Below are positions 25,380 to 37,183 of a stretch of 64,000 nt of DNA, piece by piece. The stretch is from Lentinus brumalis (taxonomy: Eukaryota > Basidiomycota > Agaricomycetes > Polyporales > Polyporaceae). Numbering within the stretch: the first letter of the stretch is position 1; every line of letters begins with the position of its first letter. Location of the stretch: assembly GCA_001792895.1 (NCBI GenBank), contig MARA01000015.1, positions 744,001 through 808,000 of the forward strand, written 5' to 3'. A program made the position numbers and the translations under genes. A model generated the notes under the pieces. That model was not told the origin of the DNA, made no database searches, and saw nothing but the letters and a program-made list of their open reading frames with translations.

Positions 25380-26167
25380 ATGTTCCAGAAGATCCTTCTC
25401 TTCACCATTGCTGCGCTCGCCACCGTGCGCGCCGCCCCCGCCGCACGGTCTGACAGTGCGATCACAGGTCAGTAGCGCATTGTGCCACCTATTTTTCACG
25501 CATCCTGACGTACCTCATGCAGACGCGGACATCCTCCAGTATGCTCTGACGCTCGAGCATTTGGAGGCCGCGTTCTACAAGGAGGGGTTGGCCAAGTTCA
25601 GCCAAGGCGACTTCGCCGGCGCCGGCTACAAGTCAGAAGTCCGCCAACGCTTCGTCGAGATCGGCGAGCAGGAGGCTACACATGTCAAGTTCCTCAGCGA
25701 CGCCCTCGGTAGCGATGCCACCAAGGCGTGCAACTACTCCTTGTGAGTGGCACCACCCTCTTTCCGCACACGTTGGTTCCATTGCTGAAACCACTCCTTT
25801 TACTAGCCCCATTCCCAACCCGCGCGCCTTCGCCAACGTTTCAGCGACTTTGGAGAGTGTTGGCGTGTCCGCTTACGCCGGCGCGGCGCATTACATCAAG
25901 AACTCGGATTATTTGACTGCTGCCGCGGTGCGTACTCTCCTTCTCATGTTTCTCATTCAACCACACGCTGACTTGATGTTGCTGCAATAGACCATTCTGT
26001 CCGTGGAGGCTCGCCACGTCGCCTGGGTGCGTGCGAACGCCGACAACGCCGATCCTTTCCCCGCGCCCTTCGACACGCCTCTGAGCCCCAGCGAAGTGCT
26101 CAAGCTCGCTGCGCCGTTCATCGTCGAGTGTCCGTCGAGCAACCCCAAGTTGCCTTTCGATACTTGA
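25380..26167 (+). CDS. Secreted ferritin-like domain protein, array copy 3 (lacks C-terminal domain)
   Basis: Signal peptide from the ATG at 25380 ([20 protein letters not shown]), intron, [37 protein letters not shown], intron, [10 protein letters not shown], intron, [12 protein letters not shown], and then a TGA at 26165-26167 directly after the [11 protein letters not shown] segment. In copies 1 and 2 that point continues into a beta-rich C-terminal domain of about 90-110 residues. Here no remnant of it follows. The helical ferritin-like part is intact, so the shortened product may still be functional. Confidence 0.82.
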
Positions 26168-27410
26168 TTTTCTTGACGTTCGTGCTGCATCTTATCCGCG
26201 TTTGAATACTTGTCTCCCGTTCAACCTCGCCAACTCTAGCCTCGAGACTTTGGACATTTGTTTACCTATCATCGACTAAACCACGATACATGGACACTTC
26301 GTTTAGATGGTACTTGTGAATGTGAATTTCCTGGCCATTATAGTTTGAATCATCATCATGCTCGTCTACCTCCTCTTCCCAATCATAGCTGTGTTTGCAA
26401 AAAGTTGCCGCACGGACGAATGAGACGAGTCCCTTCAGACATTTTGAGCGCAATTAGATTCTCCTCTGCAACTTTGATCTTTCGGGTACACCGAATTTTA
26501 TAAGCGGTCGCTCAATATAAGTCTGTCTCCAAGATTAGCACAAACACGCGTAGCCTAGCACGGTAGCTGGTAAGAGCACGGCTGTCAACACGTCATGATC
26601 CGTACCTAATAAACCAGTGCATGTAGTCTACTTATTGCGGCAGGAGGACACTGCCCGCGAACCCAACGAACTCTGAGTTCGTAACGCCCATTCATCATAC
26701 AAGCTCAAACCGAGAACCTTCAAGTACTGTAGTACAACACTGGAGAGCGGTCTCGCCGGTAGAGTTCACTTCACGGTGGAAGCTGTAGATGCGGCGATAG
26801 CCGCGATAAGTGCCGCCCAATCCCGGCGAGCATATTCATGGCCCTTCATTCATTTGTGGCTCACCCATGATACAAATTCATCGGCCGCGGAAGGCGTCCT
26901 GGACAGCGCACGGCAGGAATCCCAGCGAGTAAGGCGGGCTAAATTGCCCTCCCTTTTGTCTCGTTGCGCTCAAAATGGGAGGAAAAGCGGTTGAGTAGTT
27001 ACACGACAGGCATTCCGGCATTTGAGACTGGACAAAAGGCATGCCAGCGGGCGAAAATTTGCCGTACGACTCGGAGGTTACCTTTCGGCCAGGGTTCAGT
27101 CCGAAAGGAGAACTCTTGGCCGATTGTGCTCTAAAATGAGACAAAAGGTATTCTCGTGACGCCAATATAACGCACGCTTTGTCCCGTACGAAATGCAGGT
27201 TACCTCGTGTGGCGACGTTTCGCCCGTTGACACCCAGTTTGGCCCGTCCAAACCGCCAAAGATCCCTGCCGTGCTGAGTTTCAGCACTCATTTCCCGGGC
27301 CGCATAGTTGTACTCATTGCTCGACAAATGGCGTAGTGTCTATTGCTGATGCGCAGCTCCATCTCTGCCTCTTCCATCACAGAAGAAGAACAGCTCGTGG
27401 GCCGCGCAGG
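26168..27410. other. Intergenic region
   Basis: About 1.2 kb with no recognisable gene. Around 26948-27145 the sequence CCTTTTGTCTC occurs once forward and once as its complement (GAGACAAAAGG), with an imperfect third copy between, a possible small foldback element. A 149-codon open frame on the minus strand has no ATG-led context or family resemblance. Confidence 0.45.
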
Positions 27411-27419
27411 AGTCACGCC

Positions 27420-27595
27420 GGCGCCATCGCAACTTGAACACCTGCCATATCGGGATACCCGAGGTGCAGAGGCCGCTGCACAGCCTCATTCGAACCGCGT
27501 GTTTGAATTCGAACCTCCTCCTCTCCCACACCCACAGAGGCTGCAAACGCCCGCCACAACACACTCAAAAATCTCTTTGTCTCCGGTTCCAGGAC
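27420..27595 (+). repeat. Conserved upstream block of FunK1 copy 3
   Basis: Partner of 9285-9445 (see there), about 175-350 bases upstream of the first exon of FunK1 copy 3 and in the same orientation relative to the gene. Confidence 0.6.
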
Positions 27596-27769
27596 CTCGC
27601 CACAATAGAGTTCAAACAATACAATCCGCTTGATTCGGTGAGCTTGCTGGAGCAGCTCCAAGCTGCTTGTACACTTATCGGTTTATGCAGATATTACCGG
27701 TTGGAGCTCCGACAAGGATTCCAGTCTCAGATTTTCTTCCACCGTACATAAGGACTCGTAGCGTCCGGT

Positions 27770-30700
27770 ATGTCTCTGCAAAACACTCGCTCACCTACGT
27801 CCTGCCTCTTATCATCCATGCATCACTCACAAGCTCACCCTCGCTCCCAGGTTCACACACCCCCTCCTGGCCAGGCCGCACCAACTCCTCCTGCCCAGGC
27901 TCCCTTTGCTCGTCAACCATCTCCCGACCCTGCCTCCGCAAGGTCTCAGACCACTCCCCCTGCTGGCTCCCAAGCTCAGACCTCGTCTCAGCCTCCTGCG
28001 CCCGAAAACAGTCAAGCGGATTCCCGTGCCCGTGCTAGCGACTGGGCACGTCCCGCGGACGGCATCCTCAAGAACACTCCTGTCAAGCCGAAGTCTTCGT
28101 CGACCGTGCCTCACGGATTGACGCAGGGCGGAACACCCGCACGAGACGAGCTGCGCCGTAAGTTGAACAAAGAGATGGATTGGGTCGAAGTCCCTGTGAG
28201 GGATTGGTTCAAAGCTTGCGCCCCGAACACGAAGGCTCCTCCGGACGAGACCGTTTTCGAATCATGGGAAGTGCCCATGGTGGATACCGAGCCTGGCATG
28301 TATCCGGTGGTGGTGCGTCACATGTCATTATTGGATGACCATAGACTCACGTTTCCATCGGCGAGTAGAACGAAGGTTGTAACGACTACTTGGAAGCGTC
28401 GGAATGCACAACCTTCACTACATGTTGCACGGGCCACCTGAACGACAAGTTCACGTCCAAGTTGAAAGCGGAACAAACCTTGGGCTACAACGCTGATCGC
28501 CCGGATCTCGTCATATTCCCCAACCACCCGGATGCCGTTACTGCCTACAAACGGGGTGATCCGACGCCTGTGTCCTCAGAGAGCCCTATGTCCGCTGCAG
28601 TCCCACACATTGCCGACAATCCGAACGAGGGCCCATCTCTTCAGGAAACGGACGCGCCGGGAGACCTCCCTCCTCCGAAGATTACTCGTGGTCACATGTC
28701 GTGGGTTTGGGCAGAGGTGCTCATCGAGGTGAAGAGAACGAGGACTGGGTTCCCGTTCCTGCACGGCGAGGGAGCCGACTTCATGCCCAGCGGTGACGAC
28801 CACGTCCTCGCTCGAGGCCAGATAGCTGAGTACGCTCTCGGGGTGCTAAGAGCACAGCACCGGCAGGCCGTGTTCATGCTTCTCATCCTGCATGATCATG
28901 CTCGGTTCATCCGCTTCGACCGCGACGGCGCGATGGTTTCAGCTGCTTTCAATTACTACAGCGAACCTCGCACCATGGGCGAGTTTTTCTATCGACTCTT
29001 CAACAAACACGCGAGGGAGGATCAGCGTGGCCGCGACCCTACGGCGCATCTTGTTACAGGTCAAGACGCGGAGGACTTCCGCCAACTGTACAAGAAATTC
29101 GCGGACGAGCCGGACACCGCGCGCGCCCTCAAGTTCGCTGGTACTGGATGGCCTGTGTACGATCTCGAAGTAACAGGGACGTGGTCTCCTGACGGCGTCA
29201 GTCCCCTGACCACCTCGTCACCTTCAGCTGTAACGACACACATCTGCCGTGTTGGGCGTCCCAGCTTCGCTTCCACGTCCGTTGTGGGGCGAGGCACTCG
29301 ATGCTTCGCTGCGTACGACATGACGCTCAACAAGCCTGTCTTCATCAAGGATACCTGGCGCGTCGATTCTCCTAATGTTCGAACAGAGGCGGAGAACTAC
29401 AAGGCTATCTGGGGTCGAGTGGCCGCCATTACTGCCCAACATGCGAATCGAGAGGGCGACGGTGATGCAGAAGAGCCACCTGATTCGTTCGTCCCAACGC
29501 TTCTCTACCACGGCGATGTGTTCTCGCCCGCCTCATCCACTGCGGGCCCCGCCGGTGCCGAGGCTCCGGAGAGTAGTTCGGGAAGGAATGTCCCCACTGC
29601 GACTATGCGCGACAATACGCCGATCGTGCAACGCACTCTGACACAGGACTCATCCCGAAAGAATCGCTATAGTCCCCGGATCCATCACCGTCTTGTGTTC
29701 AAGGAGATCTGCAGCACTATTGAAGACTTCCGGAACCCGTTCGAGCTGGTCATAGCGCTTTACTCTGCTTTACGTGGTGCGTTATGCGGAAGCGTCAATC
29801 ATAGGCTGGCACACGTTAGCTGACCCTCTTTCCAGCTCATCAGTTCGCGTGGGAGGAGTGTGGTATCCTTCACCGAGATATCAGTGTGGGCAACATCCTC
29901 CTGTACCGTGACCCTGCAAATCCCAAAGGAGTCCGGATTGGTTTTCTAGCGGACTGGGACCTGGCCAAGACACGAGAGCAGCTAGAGAAGCCCAGTGCGA
30001 CCCAGGCCTCGCGTTCGGTGCGTCATGACTCATTTCTCTATTTCCACCAGCTTCCAAGTGCCGACGCTGAGACCGGCTTATACAGGGAACCTGGCAATTC
30101 ATGTCTGCGCTTATTCAAAAATATGTCAACAAGGTTCATGCGGTGTCGGACGACCTCGAATCCTTTTTGCATGTCTTGAATTGGTGTGCACTCAAGTACC
30201 TTCCGCACAGCCTATCCAACACGGGTGCACTTTCATCATACTTCTTCAACTTGTACGACAAGGCTCCTCGTCCGCTTCCCGTTCAAACCACCCTTGGTCC
30301 GGCCTTCGAAGAGGAAGGACCCGCAGAGAAGCTCTACGCCCTCATGGACGGCGCGCGGGTGGTGAAGGGGCTCCCGGAAGGACACCCTTTCGAAGTTCTA
30401 CTCGGCGACCTCACCGCTCTGTGCAAGAGCCACTACGACACGGTTGACTTCGGCAACCTTCTCCCCGAGGAGGACAAGGAGGCTCCGGAAGACGACGAGG
30501 ACGAGCTCTGGCTTAAACCACCCCGACTGGCACACCGACGCCGTACGGCTGTGGATCGGGCAGGTCCTTCTTCCCTCATCAGTCAAGCCCGCGTAGCCAA
30601 CGCCACTGCCGCTCGGTCTTATCATGAATCTCCTCTGAAAGACCACACGCAGTTCCTATCCGCTTTCTCCAGGGCGGTCGATACCGTGCAGGCCCACTGG

Positions 30701-30913
30701 AGACAACCTCGGCTCAAGAAGCTCAGCGATCAAGTCCCATTCCTGACATCCCTTGGCAGTATTTCGAGGGGCACGAGCTCGAAGCACGAAAGGGAGCCCG
30801 CACTCCCCACTGGCTTAGCGGGGCAGAACGTGTCGCGCCCGCTCGTCTTCAAGACGATGTACACAAATGATAACCCGCCGCCGAAAGTGAAGAAGCACAA
30901 GAACGATGCGTGA
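27770..30913 (+). CDS. FunK1-type fungal protein kinase, copy 3 (intact)
   Basis: Complete FunK1 gene with exons 27770-28312, 28369-29776, 29836-30017 and 30086-30913; every junction keeps frame. The N-terminus is Pro/Ser/Gln-rich and probably disordered. Then come DWARPADGILKNTPVK, the EGCNDYLE-type block and the WAEVLIEVKRTR segment. The fragment H-R-D-I-S-V-G-N-I-L-L of the catalytic loop, and LADWDLAK in place of DFG, follow in exon 3. Exon 4 carries the tail MSALIQKYVNKVHAVSDDLE and ends in a basic stretch (KVKKHKND). It is clearly diverged from copies 1 and 2 in protein, yet shares an upstream block with copy 1. A convergent orphan-family copy follows at its 3' side. Confidence 0.9.
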
Positions 30914-31338
30914 CCCCTGCATGTCTGCATAGGTTCCACCTGGGTCCATGGTTTCGCGCTGCCCTGTACTGATTGTACGAGTACACGCGCTGAACGTCGT
31001 CAAGGTCTGCTTTGTACCTCTTGCTACCCGACTTGTAATTGCCGTCTCTTCCCCGTAACGTTCATCAACTACTTTCCTATCAATTACCGTACACACCGCA
31101 TTTCCTAGTATATAGCCTTTTTGCAGTATCCGACTCTTTGGGATGTCGCTGGAGCCAATATCAATGCATATGCCTTTCAAATAGTATCGTGCCTTCGAAG
31201 GCAGCTTACTGTCAGATCACACATCGTCCATGTCAACGTCCTTCTCAACATCCCCACACTCCGGGGCAGCAGGAGAAGCAATGTGTTCCTGAGTTGTCCG
31301 TACAGTGAGCTTTGTCGCCACCACGCGAACACCTCGTA
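30914..31338. other. Spacer between convergent FunK1 copy 3 and orphan copy A
   Basis: About 0.4 kb, A+T-richer, holding both 3' ends. No other feature seen. Confidence 0.45.
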
Positions 31339-31696
31339 CTACGTACCACAAGTAGCCTGCACGCTTCCGAAACAACGGCAGAGGTATCGGCGGCACTCGC
31401 CCTTGGTCTCCAGACCTCGAGGAGGCGAGGCGGAAGTCGAGTTTGGTATGAAGCGTTCCACGGTGGTGGGTGCGTTGACCGCCGCTCCGTCCTGTACGGC
31501 GTCGAGGAGTTGGCGGGTCACGCGGATCTTGTGGAAGACGGGCGCGCCCTTCACCATGGAGATCCCGACCAACGTCGCGGACATGAGCTCCTCCTGGGAC
31601 GCATCTCGACGCTTGTCGTTGGTGTAGCCGCTAGCGCAACGCGGCGATAGCTTGCCCAACGAAGTCGGCTGTGGCTCTACCGAACCGTCCCTTTCC
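31339..31696 (-). pseudogene. Orphan-family fragment, copy A
   Basis: Last exon of an agaricomycete orphan family also present at 37184-38040. The acceptor CATCAG precedes GGAAAGGGAC at 31696. It reads toward APVFHKIRVTRQLLDAVQD, TTVERFIPNSTSASP and ECRRYLCRCF, then slips frame relative to copy B (one extra G) and ends at 31339. An in-frame stop (TAG) also replaces a codon near 31635. Upstream exons are not recognisable. It lies tail-to-tail with FunK1 copy 3. Confidence 0.65.
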
Positions 31697-31705
31697 CTGA
31701 TGCAG

Positions 31706-32631
31706 AAGGCTTAGTGTTCAAACCTGATAGCAAAGACCCGAGGGCGCAACGTACCTTGCACATCTCTACCTGACCAAGCAGAAGCGGGAGCCTTCGGGAC
31801 CCCCATCGTGTGGATCCCCGCGCACCGCTCTGAGTCGGGCAAAGAAATTGCGTTCATATACTTATGTCTAACTCTGATCTCTTGTTGCGTGGCAGATTGT
31901 TGCTGTCGAGAATCAGCGATGAGACCACTTGAGACCGTTGTTCGCGCGCGGAGCTCCTTCATTTTGAAGATATCGCCGACGTCGGTGTGATCCTCGATGC
32001 GTACTTGAAGTTGGTCGAGCTCCCTAGGGTCCCGTGCGCATGGAGGTCGAGTAATTTGAGTCATCGTCGAATTGGCTGGCTGGAATGAGTCGAGGTGGAT
32101 GGGGGAGTAGATACGGACAACGTCTCGATATAAACCTCAGCGCCCTCAAGGCGCTGGCTGCGCGGACTTGAATAGCTTACCGAACTTCCGCGCTGGAAGC
32201 AGGAAGGCTTACTTGATTGCGATGTTGGAGGTGATTCCCTGCGTGACCCCAAACGTCAGCCGCTTGGTATCCGCTCTGACCTTTGCTGGTATCTTCTCAT
32301 GCGTCGTGGTCGCACAGAGAACGGGCCCTTGGGCAGAGGCGAACAGCGAGTGCGCGATAGGAATGCTGTGATAGCCTGGGGGAATGTAGATATACTATAT
32401 AGTGATCATACAAAATGCAAGGGAGCGCGCACGCCAGCAACCGGTACCCAGCAAGTATACGCATACGCAGCAGCAACGCAGACGCAGCACACACTAGCGG
32501 GCCAAGTCCCGGAGCCCGTACCCGCAGCAGTAGCTTCTTCCAATGTTCCGTCTTCCTCTTGGTCTCGGTCTTCACATCTTCGATACATATGCAAGAGAGT
32601 CGTCTCCGGGCTCCAGATCGACACCGCGCGC
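31706..32631. other. Region between orphan copy A and the CaMK gene
   Basis: A minus-strand open frame with an ATG at 32064 runs 117 codons to 31711 and another with 63 codons precedes it. They might be upstream exons of the orphan family, but I cannot match them to copy B. TATA-like ATATACTATATAG occurs near 32388. Confidence 0.35.
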
Positions 32632-35600
32632 TCACATCGACAGCTTTTCGAGCTGGCGCACGAGCGGGACGTGGCCCTCGGCCTCCGCCTTCGCCACGTC
32701 GTCCTCCTTCTTCAGCGACACCTCCGAGTCCTCAGAGTGCCCGCCGTAGTGCATCACGTTGCGGTCCTGTGCGCCCGAGGAGGGAGGGAGGGAGGGAGGG
32801 AGGGGACGGTGTCAGTCCTCGCCGTCCGACTCCAGCCCCGCGAGAGGGAGACGCACCTCGTCGACCTGCTCCTGCTCGGACTCCTCCTTGAACTGCTGGA
32901 TGTCCGCATTGAGCGCCTGCGCGCGGGGCGAGAACCCGGCAAGCGTCGACAGCCGCTTCGTCGCGATCATCGAGAACACCGCTTTGCGGACTGCATACAG
33001 TGTCAGTCAGTGCTCGTTAGCACGCAACACACGCGCGGACGTACATGTCTTCTTCGCGTCGAACGCCTTCTGGATGTTCGGCAGCAGGTTCGTCGGGCGG
33101 CCGCTCGGGCTCTCGGGGTCGGGCACAAAGTGCGGCTTGTCGGACGAGAGCCACGGGTGCTTGAGCGCCTCCGCAGCCGTCGGGCGCGACGTCGGGTCGA
33201 TCGTCAGACAGTCCCTGACAAAGTCGCGCGCCGTCTCTGAGACGCCCGCCCAGTACTCCTCTGCACGGCGCGTGAGTGGGCAGGGTCCGGGGGTGAGAAG
33301 AGGGAGGGACGCACCAGGCTCGAAGCGGTAGTCGCCCGCGATGATGGCCTCCATCTCCTGCTGCTGCGTGTCGCGGTCGAAGGGCGTGTATCCTGCGCGG
33401 CATGTTAGACGATGGACGCGGAGCGAAGGCAGGCGGTGTACCACAAAGAAGGAAGTAGGTGATGACACCCATCGCCCACACGTCGACAGGCTTTCCGTGG
33501 CCGGCTGCGCAGGCGGGTCAGTATGGTACGACGATCGCGCTCTGGCACTCACTTTTCTTGAAGATCTCGGGAGCCATGTACTGCGGAGACGGTGGGTGTC
33601 AGAGTCAGCATACACGGACAGTTCGGGGACGTACGCCGGGCGTTCCGCAGATCTCAGTCAACAGATGGAACTTCTCGTCGTCCATGACCCGCGAGAGGCC
33701 AAAGTCTGCGATCATCACGTCCGCATCCTCGTCCTTCGTCCGGAACAGCAGGTTCTCCGGCTTTAGGTCTGTTCAGTGTGTGAGGAGATGACCACAGACG
33801 CCAGCCGTCGACACTCACCGCGATGCACGATGCCGCAGTCGTGGATGTACTTGACGGCGCCCATGATGGTGCGGATGAGCTCGGCCGCGTCCCTGCCAGC
33901 AAACGCGTGAGTATACAGCGGCCACAGCACAGCACAGGCGGAGCGAGACGCACTCCTCGTAGTAGTTGCCTTTGGCGCATATCCGGTCGAACAGCTCGCC
34001 GCCCGTGCAGAGATCGAAGCAGAGATAGAGATTGTGCGCCGTCTGGAGGCGCGCAATCAGCATCGATCGCGCTGGAACAACGCGCCGAACAACACACCTC
34101 GAAGTAGTCGTGCAGCGTGACGATATTCCGGTGGCCTTTGGAGACCTTCTTTAGGACCGCGATCTCGTTGCGCACCTGGGAGGACGTAGCGCGTGAGTAG
34201 TCTCGTTCCCAGACGGTTCGGCGCGAACAAAATTGGAGGGAGAACGGTCATCCCCCAGACCACAACCCGTCCCTCAACGGCCTCGCCGTCTGAGGGGTGT
34301 GGGGTGGTGACTTGGCCACAGATGTCATTACGGAACTCCAACTCCGTCGCATTCTCTGGTTCGAGTCGCGGTGATACAATGCGTTCCTCCATTCGTTTAT
34401 AGGGAATGAAGCCGGTCTTGAACGACAGGAGCGCATATATGCACCCGTAGCACCATACTCGGTTTATGCCATGATGTTGGGCCAGACGGGATATCGCGCC
34501 AGGCATTGGTCAGAGCGGCCAGGGAGACACTGCAAGCACGGGTCCTCCTGCAACGGTTTATAGGCGGCACATAGCGGCGGGCGGAGGAAATACGCATGTT
34601 GGTCACAGAAGGGTCACGGCGACCTCAACCGCGGCGCAGAGTCCGAGTGTCCACGCATTCCGCCTGCCGCTCGAGCTCGACGTCGGTGTGTGGCCCTTTA
34701 GAGCCACAAGTGGCCCTATCCACTGCCGCCGGCGTCGGGGGAGTAGAAGTAGCGGCGAGCAAAGCGCTGGGCGACAACGGCGGGATGTCGGGCGAGGCGC
34801 GACGCAGGCCTTACAAGACCGTGACTCTGCCTGGAGTCTCCGCCAGAGCACTCCTCCGCCTATGATGTCTGGCTGACGAGAGTAGCGCGTAGCACTCGCG
34901 CGTCGTTTGGCGTGGACAGATGGTTGCGATGCGTGTCCGAGGAGCGCGTTTTGCGCCCGAGCTCGCAGCGTCGCCATGCGCGGACGCCCTCGTATCCAGG
35001 CGCGGTGCTTGGAGTGCGATTGGGCGCATCGTGCGCGAAGAGAGTCGGGGACGATATTAGGGGCGGACTCACCATGTACTCCCGCCCCTCCATGAGCTTC
35101 TTGTTGATGACCTTGCAGGCATAGTACTTGCCGGTCTTGATGTGTACGGCCTCCTTCACGATTGCATACGTCCCGCTGCCAAGCGTTTTGCCTGTGCGGT
35201 ACTGGTGGTGCGGAGGAGGGATTATCAGCCGCCCGTGGAACGCTTAGCGGGGACGAGCTCGTACCTGACAGGGAACGGTCGCGGGGGCCATGGCGAGTTC
35301 TGGGGCGTCGTCGTCGAGCTGGAGGACGTCGGGGGTGGGATGGAGGGCGATGGGGGGAGGACGGAGGAGAGCAGTTATTAGGGTTAACAGCACTCGCCGC
35401 GCATCAAGCACTCACGCTCGGATCGGCGGCCCCCGGCCCACTGCCGGACGACTCGCTGCTCTGCCCGCCGGACTGCCTCTGTCCACCCTCCGCGAGGCCG
35501 TGCGTTGCCGGGGATGGCGCTGCTGCCTGCGACGCCCACGTCTCCTCCGTCTTCTGCGCGTCCGTCCGAGCATATCGACGGCTCTCGCTCCCGCTGCTGC

Positions 35601-35664
35601 TCCCCGACGACCGCCCCGCCCGCCGATGTGGACGGTGCGACGCTTTGCTGACATGCGACCCCAT
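32632..35664 (-). CDS. Calcium/calmodulin-dependent protein kinase (CaMKI/CMK type)
   Basis: Fungal CaMK, a Ser/Thr kinase of Ca2+ signalling. About a dozen exons; ATG at 35664, stop TGA at 32632-32634. The first exon encodes MGSHVSK followed by a Ser/Arg-rich disordered leader; it splices in frame through a small exon (LDDDAPELAMAPATVPCQ) to the kinase domain. Glycine loop GKTLGSGTYAIVKE, VAIK-type Lys in YYACKVINKK, catalytic loop VHRDLKPENLLF, DFG in MIADFGLSR, activation segment TEICGTPGYMAPE with its Thr, then DVWAMGVITYFLLCGYTPF and the FDAKKT/FRKAVFSM-like calmodulin-binding and autoinhibitory region. The N-terminal M-G-x-x-x-S fits an N-myristoylation site. An intron near 32783-32803 contains an AGGG microsatellite. 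Apparently intact. Confidence 0.9.
32783..32806. repeat. GAGG/AGGG microsatellite in a CaMK intron
   Basis: About five GGGA units (GAGGGAGGGAGGGAGGGAGG) inside the intron before the penultimate CaMK exon; G-rich on the plus strand, which is the non-template-side complement of the transcript. Confidence 0.8.
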
Positions 35665-35738
35665 GAACGGCGATAGGACTATGGAGAGGGTAGGGTACGA
35701 AGTGGGGGAACGAAGGGATGCTCCGACCGCCCAGCCGA

Positions 35739-35751
35739 TCTTATATGGGAC
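35739..35751 (-). promoter_or_regulatory. TATA-like box of the CaMK gene
   Basis: Minus strand reads CCATATAAGATC about 80 bases upstream of the CaMK ATG, followed by a pyrimidine-rich leader (CCCACTTCGTACCCTACCCT). Confidence 0.45.
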
Positions 35752-36920
35752 GTCACCGCCGTCGCGCCTGCGGGGCGTGCTTCGCGAGCGATCGCATACA
35801 TATCCTCGAGCTCCTGCCGCTGCCGCGACTTCCATGCTCGCCCACTGAGGCCTGAGGGGCTGTGGCGTGCACCGCCGAGGGGCGCTGCAGCGTCTTGCAA
35901 GACATTGCGAATGACTGTTCGCCCCGTGCACACCGAACTTCTAACTGTTCTTTTGAACGTGCGTCGAGGTACCGAGCGGTAGTGAGCTCTTCTTGTTGCA
36001 TTGCCATAATGACACGGACCTGAAGACGACAGGCTGAGGTACAGGTCGGGTATGTCCCCATATATGTCTTGCGGTGCTTGTCGCGCCATTCACGTCTTTC
36101 AGCACTACCCGGGCAATGCGAGGACGCACCGCTTTCAACCTCAATGTCAACCATGCCTCGGCTTACCATCCGTTGCTGGATGAGTGTGGCACTCGCTCAC
36201 AGGCCCGCACGGTCAGCGACCCCAAGTACGCGACCTTCCTCGAGGCCGCGCTCTTCAACCATATCATCCGCTTCTACGGCCTCTCCCTTGTCTCCTCTAG
36301 GCAGCCCACATCCTATGGGGCCTCTCCCCAAGCGCAAGTTCTCCTCCGCGGACCCCACCCAGGCTGAGTGCACCGTGCTCGTCTACCTCGCCGCGATATT
36401 CCCTGGAGACTACCGTGAATATTCATCTTCCCGTGTTTTGTCTTCGCGGCGGTGCACGTCGGGTGACTCGATCTGACGACAATCCCGCCGCCTCCAGTTC
36501 TCTCTCCGTCTGTGATCGCGGCGCACCAGAGCGATTGCGTCTCCAGCACCCAGATCCCGCCCGACCTCTGTCTGCCTGGACTCCGAGGAGGACAGCTGCT
36601 GAATATTTGAATCCTGAATGTTGAGCACTGTATCGAGCCGCGAGACTGGTTCGTCCGAGGGAAATATTTCGTCTGTCATAGTAATGCTTCATGCAAGAGG
36701 GTATCTCTGCACCGGTACCGCGTGGTGGTCAATGTTAATGTGACAATCTCTTCACGGATCCGGCTGTCCTATCCCATCGAAGACCGATTCTGCGAGTGAA
36801 GGCTGCATATTTGAGTACTTCGTGGCCGTACGTACGGTCGCACTACTCGGCCCAACGTTCAACGTCTACATAGCAACATTGATGGATGGATGCAAGGCAA
36901 AAAGAGCACCTTCGCGTGAT
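35752..36920. other. Intergenic region with a possible gene remnant
   Basis: Between about 36120 and 36470 the plus strand reads protein-like stretches (SDPKYATFLEAALFNHII, then after a CTCTAG junction and frame change ECTVLVYLAAIFPGDYRE). Their introns, start and stop cannot be assembled and the family is unknown. The rest shows nothing. Confidence 0.3.
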
Positions 36921-37002
36921 CGACCAACCTGGGAGTCGAACCCAGAATCTTCAGCTGATTCCATACCGGAAACTGACGCCTTAACCATTAGGCCAGCCGG
37001 CC
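36921..37002 (-). tRNA. tRNA-Arg (anticodon CCG) with a 9-base intron
   Basis: On the minus strand the acceptor 5' arm GGCCGGC pairs with GTTGGTC (three G-U pairs), followed by discriminator G. The D arm GCC..GGC holds TAATGGTTAA; the T arm is CTGGG-TTCGACT-CCCAG. The anticodon stem TCAGT pairs with GCTGA. The 16 bases between them fit a seven-base loop TTCCGGA interrupted after position 37 by a 9-base intron (TATGGAATC), the canonical eukaryotic position. Anticodon CCG reads CGG. The body (TGGCCTAATGG, AAGGCGTC, GAAGATTC) is that of eukaryotic tRNA-Arg(CCG). Confidence 0.93.
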
Positions 37003-37183
37003 GATACCCTCTAAGGGAGGCAATGCGTTATGTCGCTACCGCAATAAGTCGCATCCTACGTCGCCGGCGTTCAGTACGTTCAGTGTTGGAAAGACTGAAC
37101 AGTCGGCATGCCCATACAATGTCAAGCTCGGCCCCAGTCATGGTCAGGGATGGCACCGCGGTACTAAGTTTGCCTATATATGT

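Noticed and set aside
26878..27327. 149-codon minus-strand frame
   Set aside because: No ATG-led context, no introns, no recognisable motif; overlaps a possible foldback repeat.
32299..33240. 313-codon plus-strand frame opposite CaMK
   Set aside because: Arg/Leu-rich antisense shadow of conserved kinase exons.
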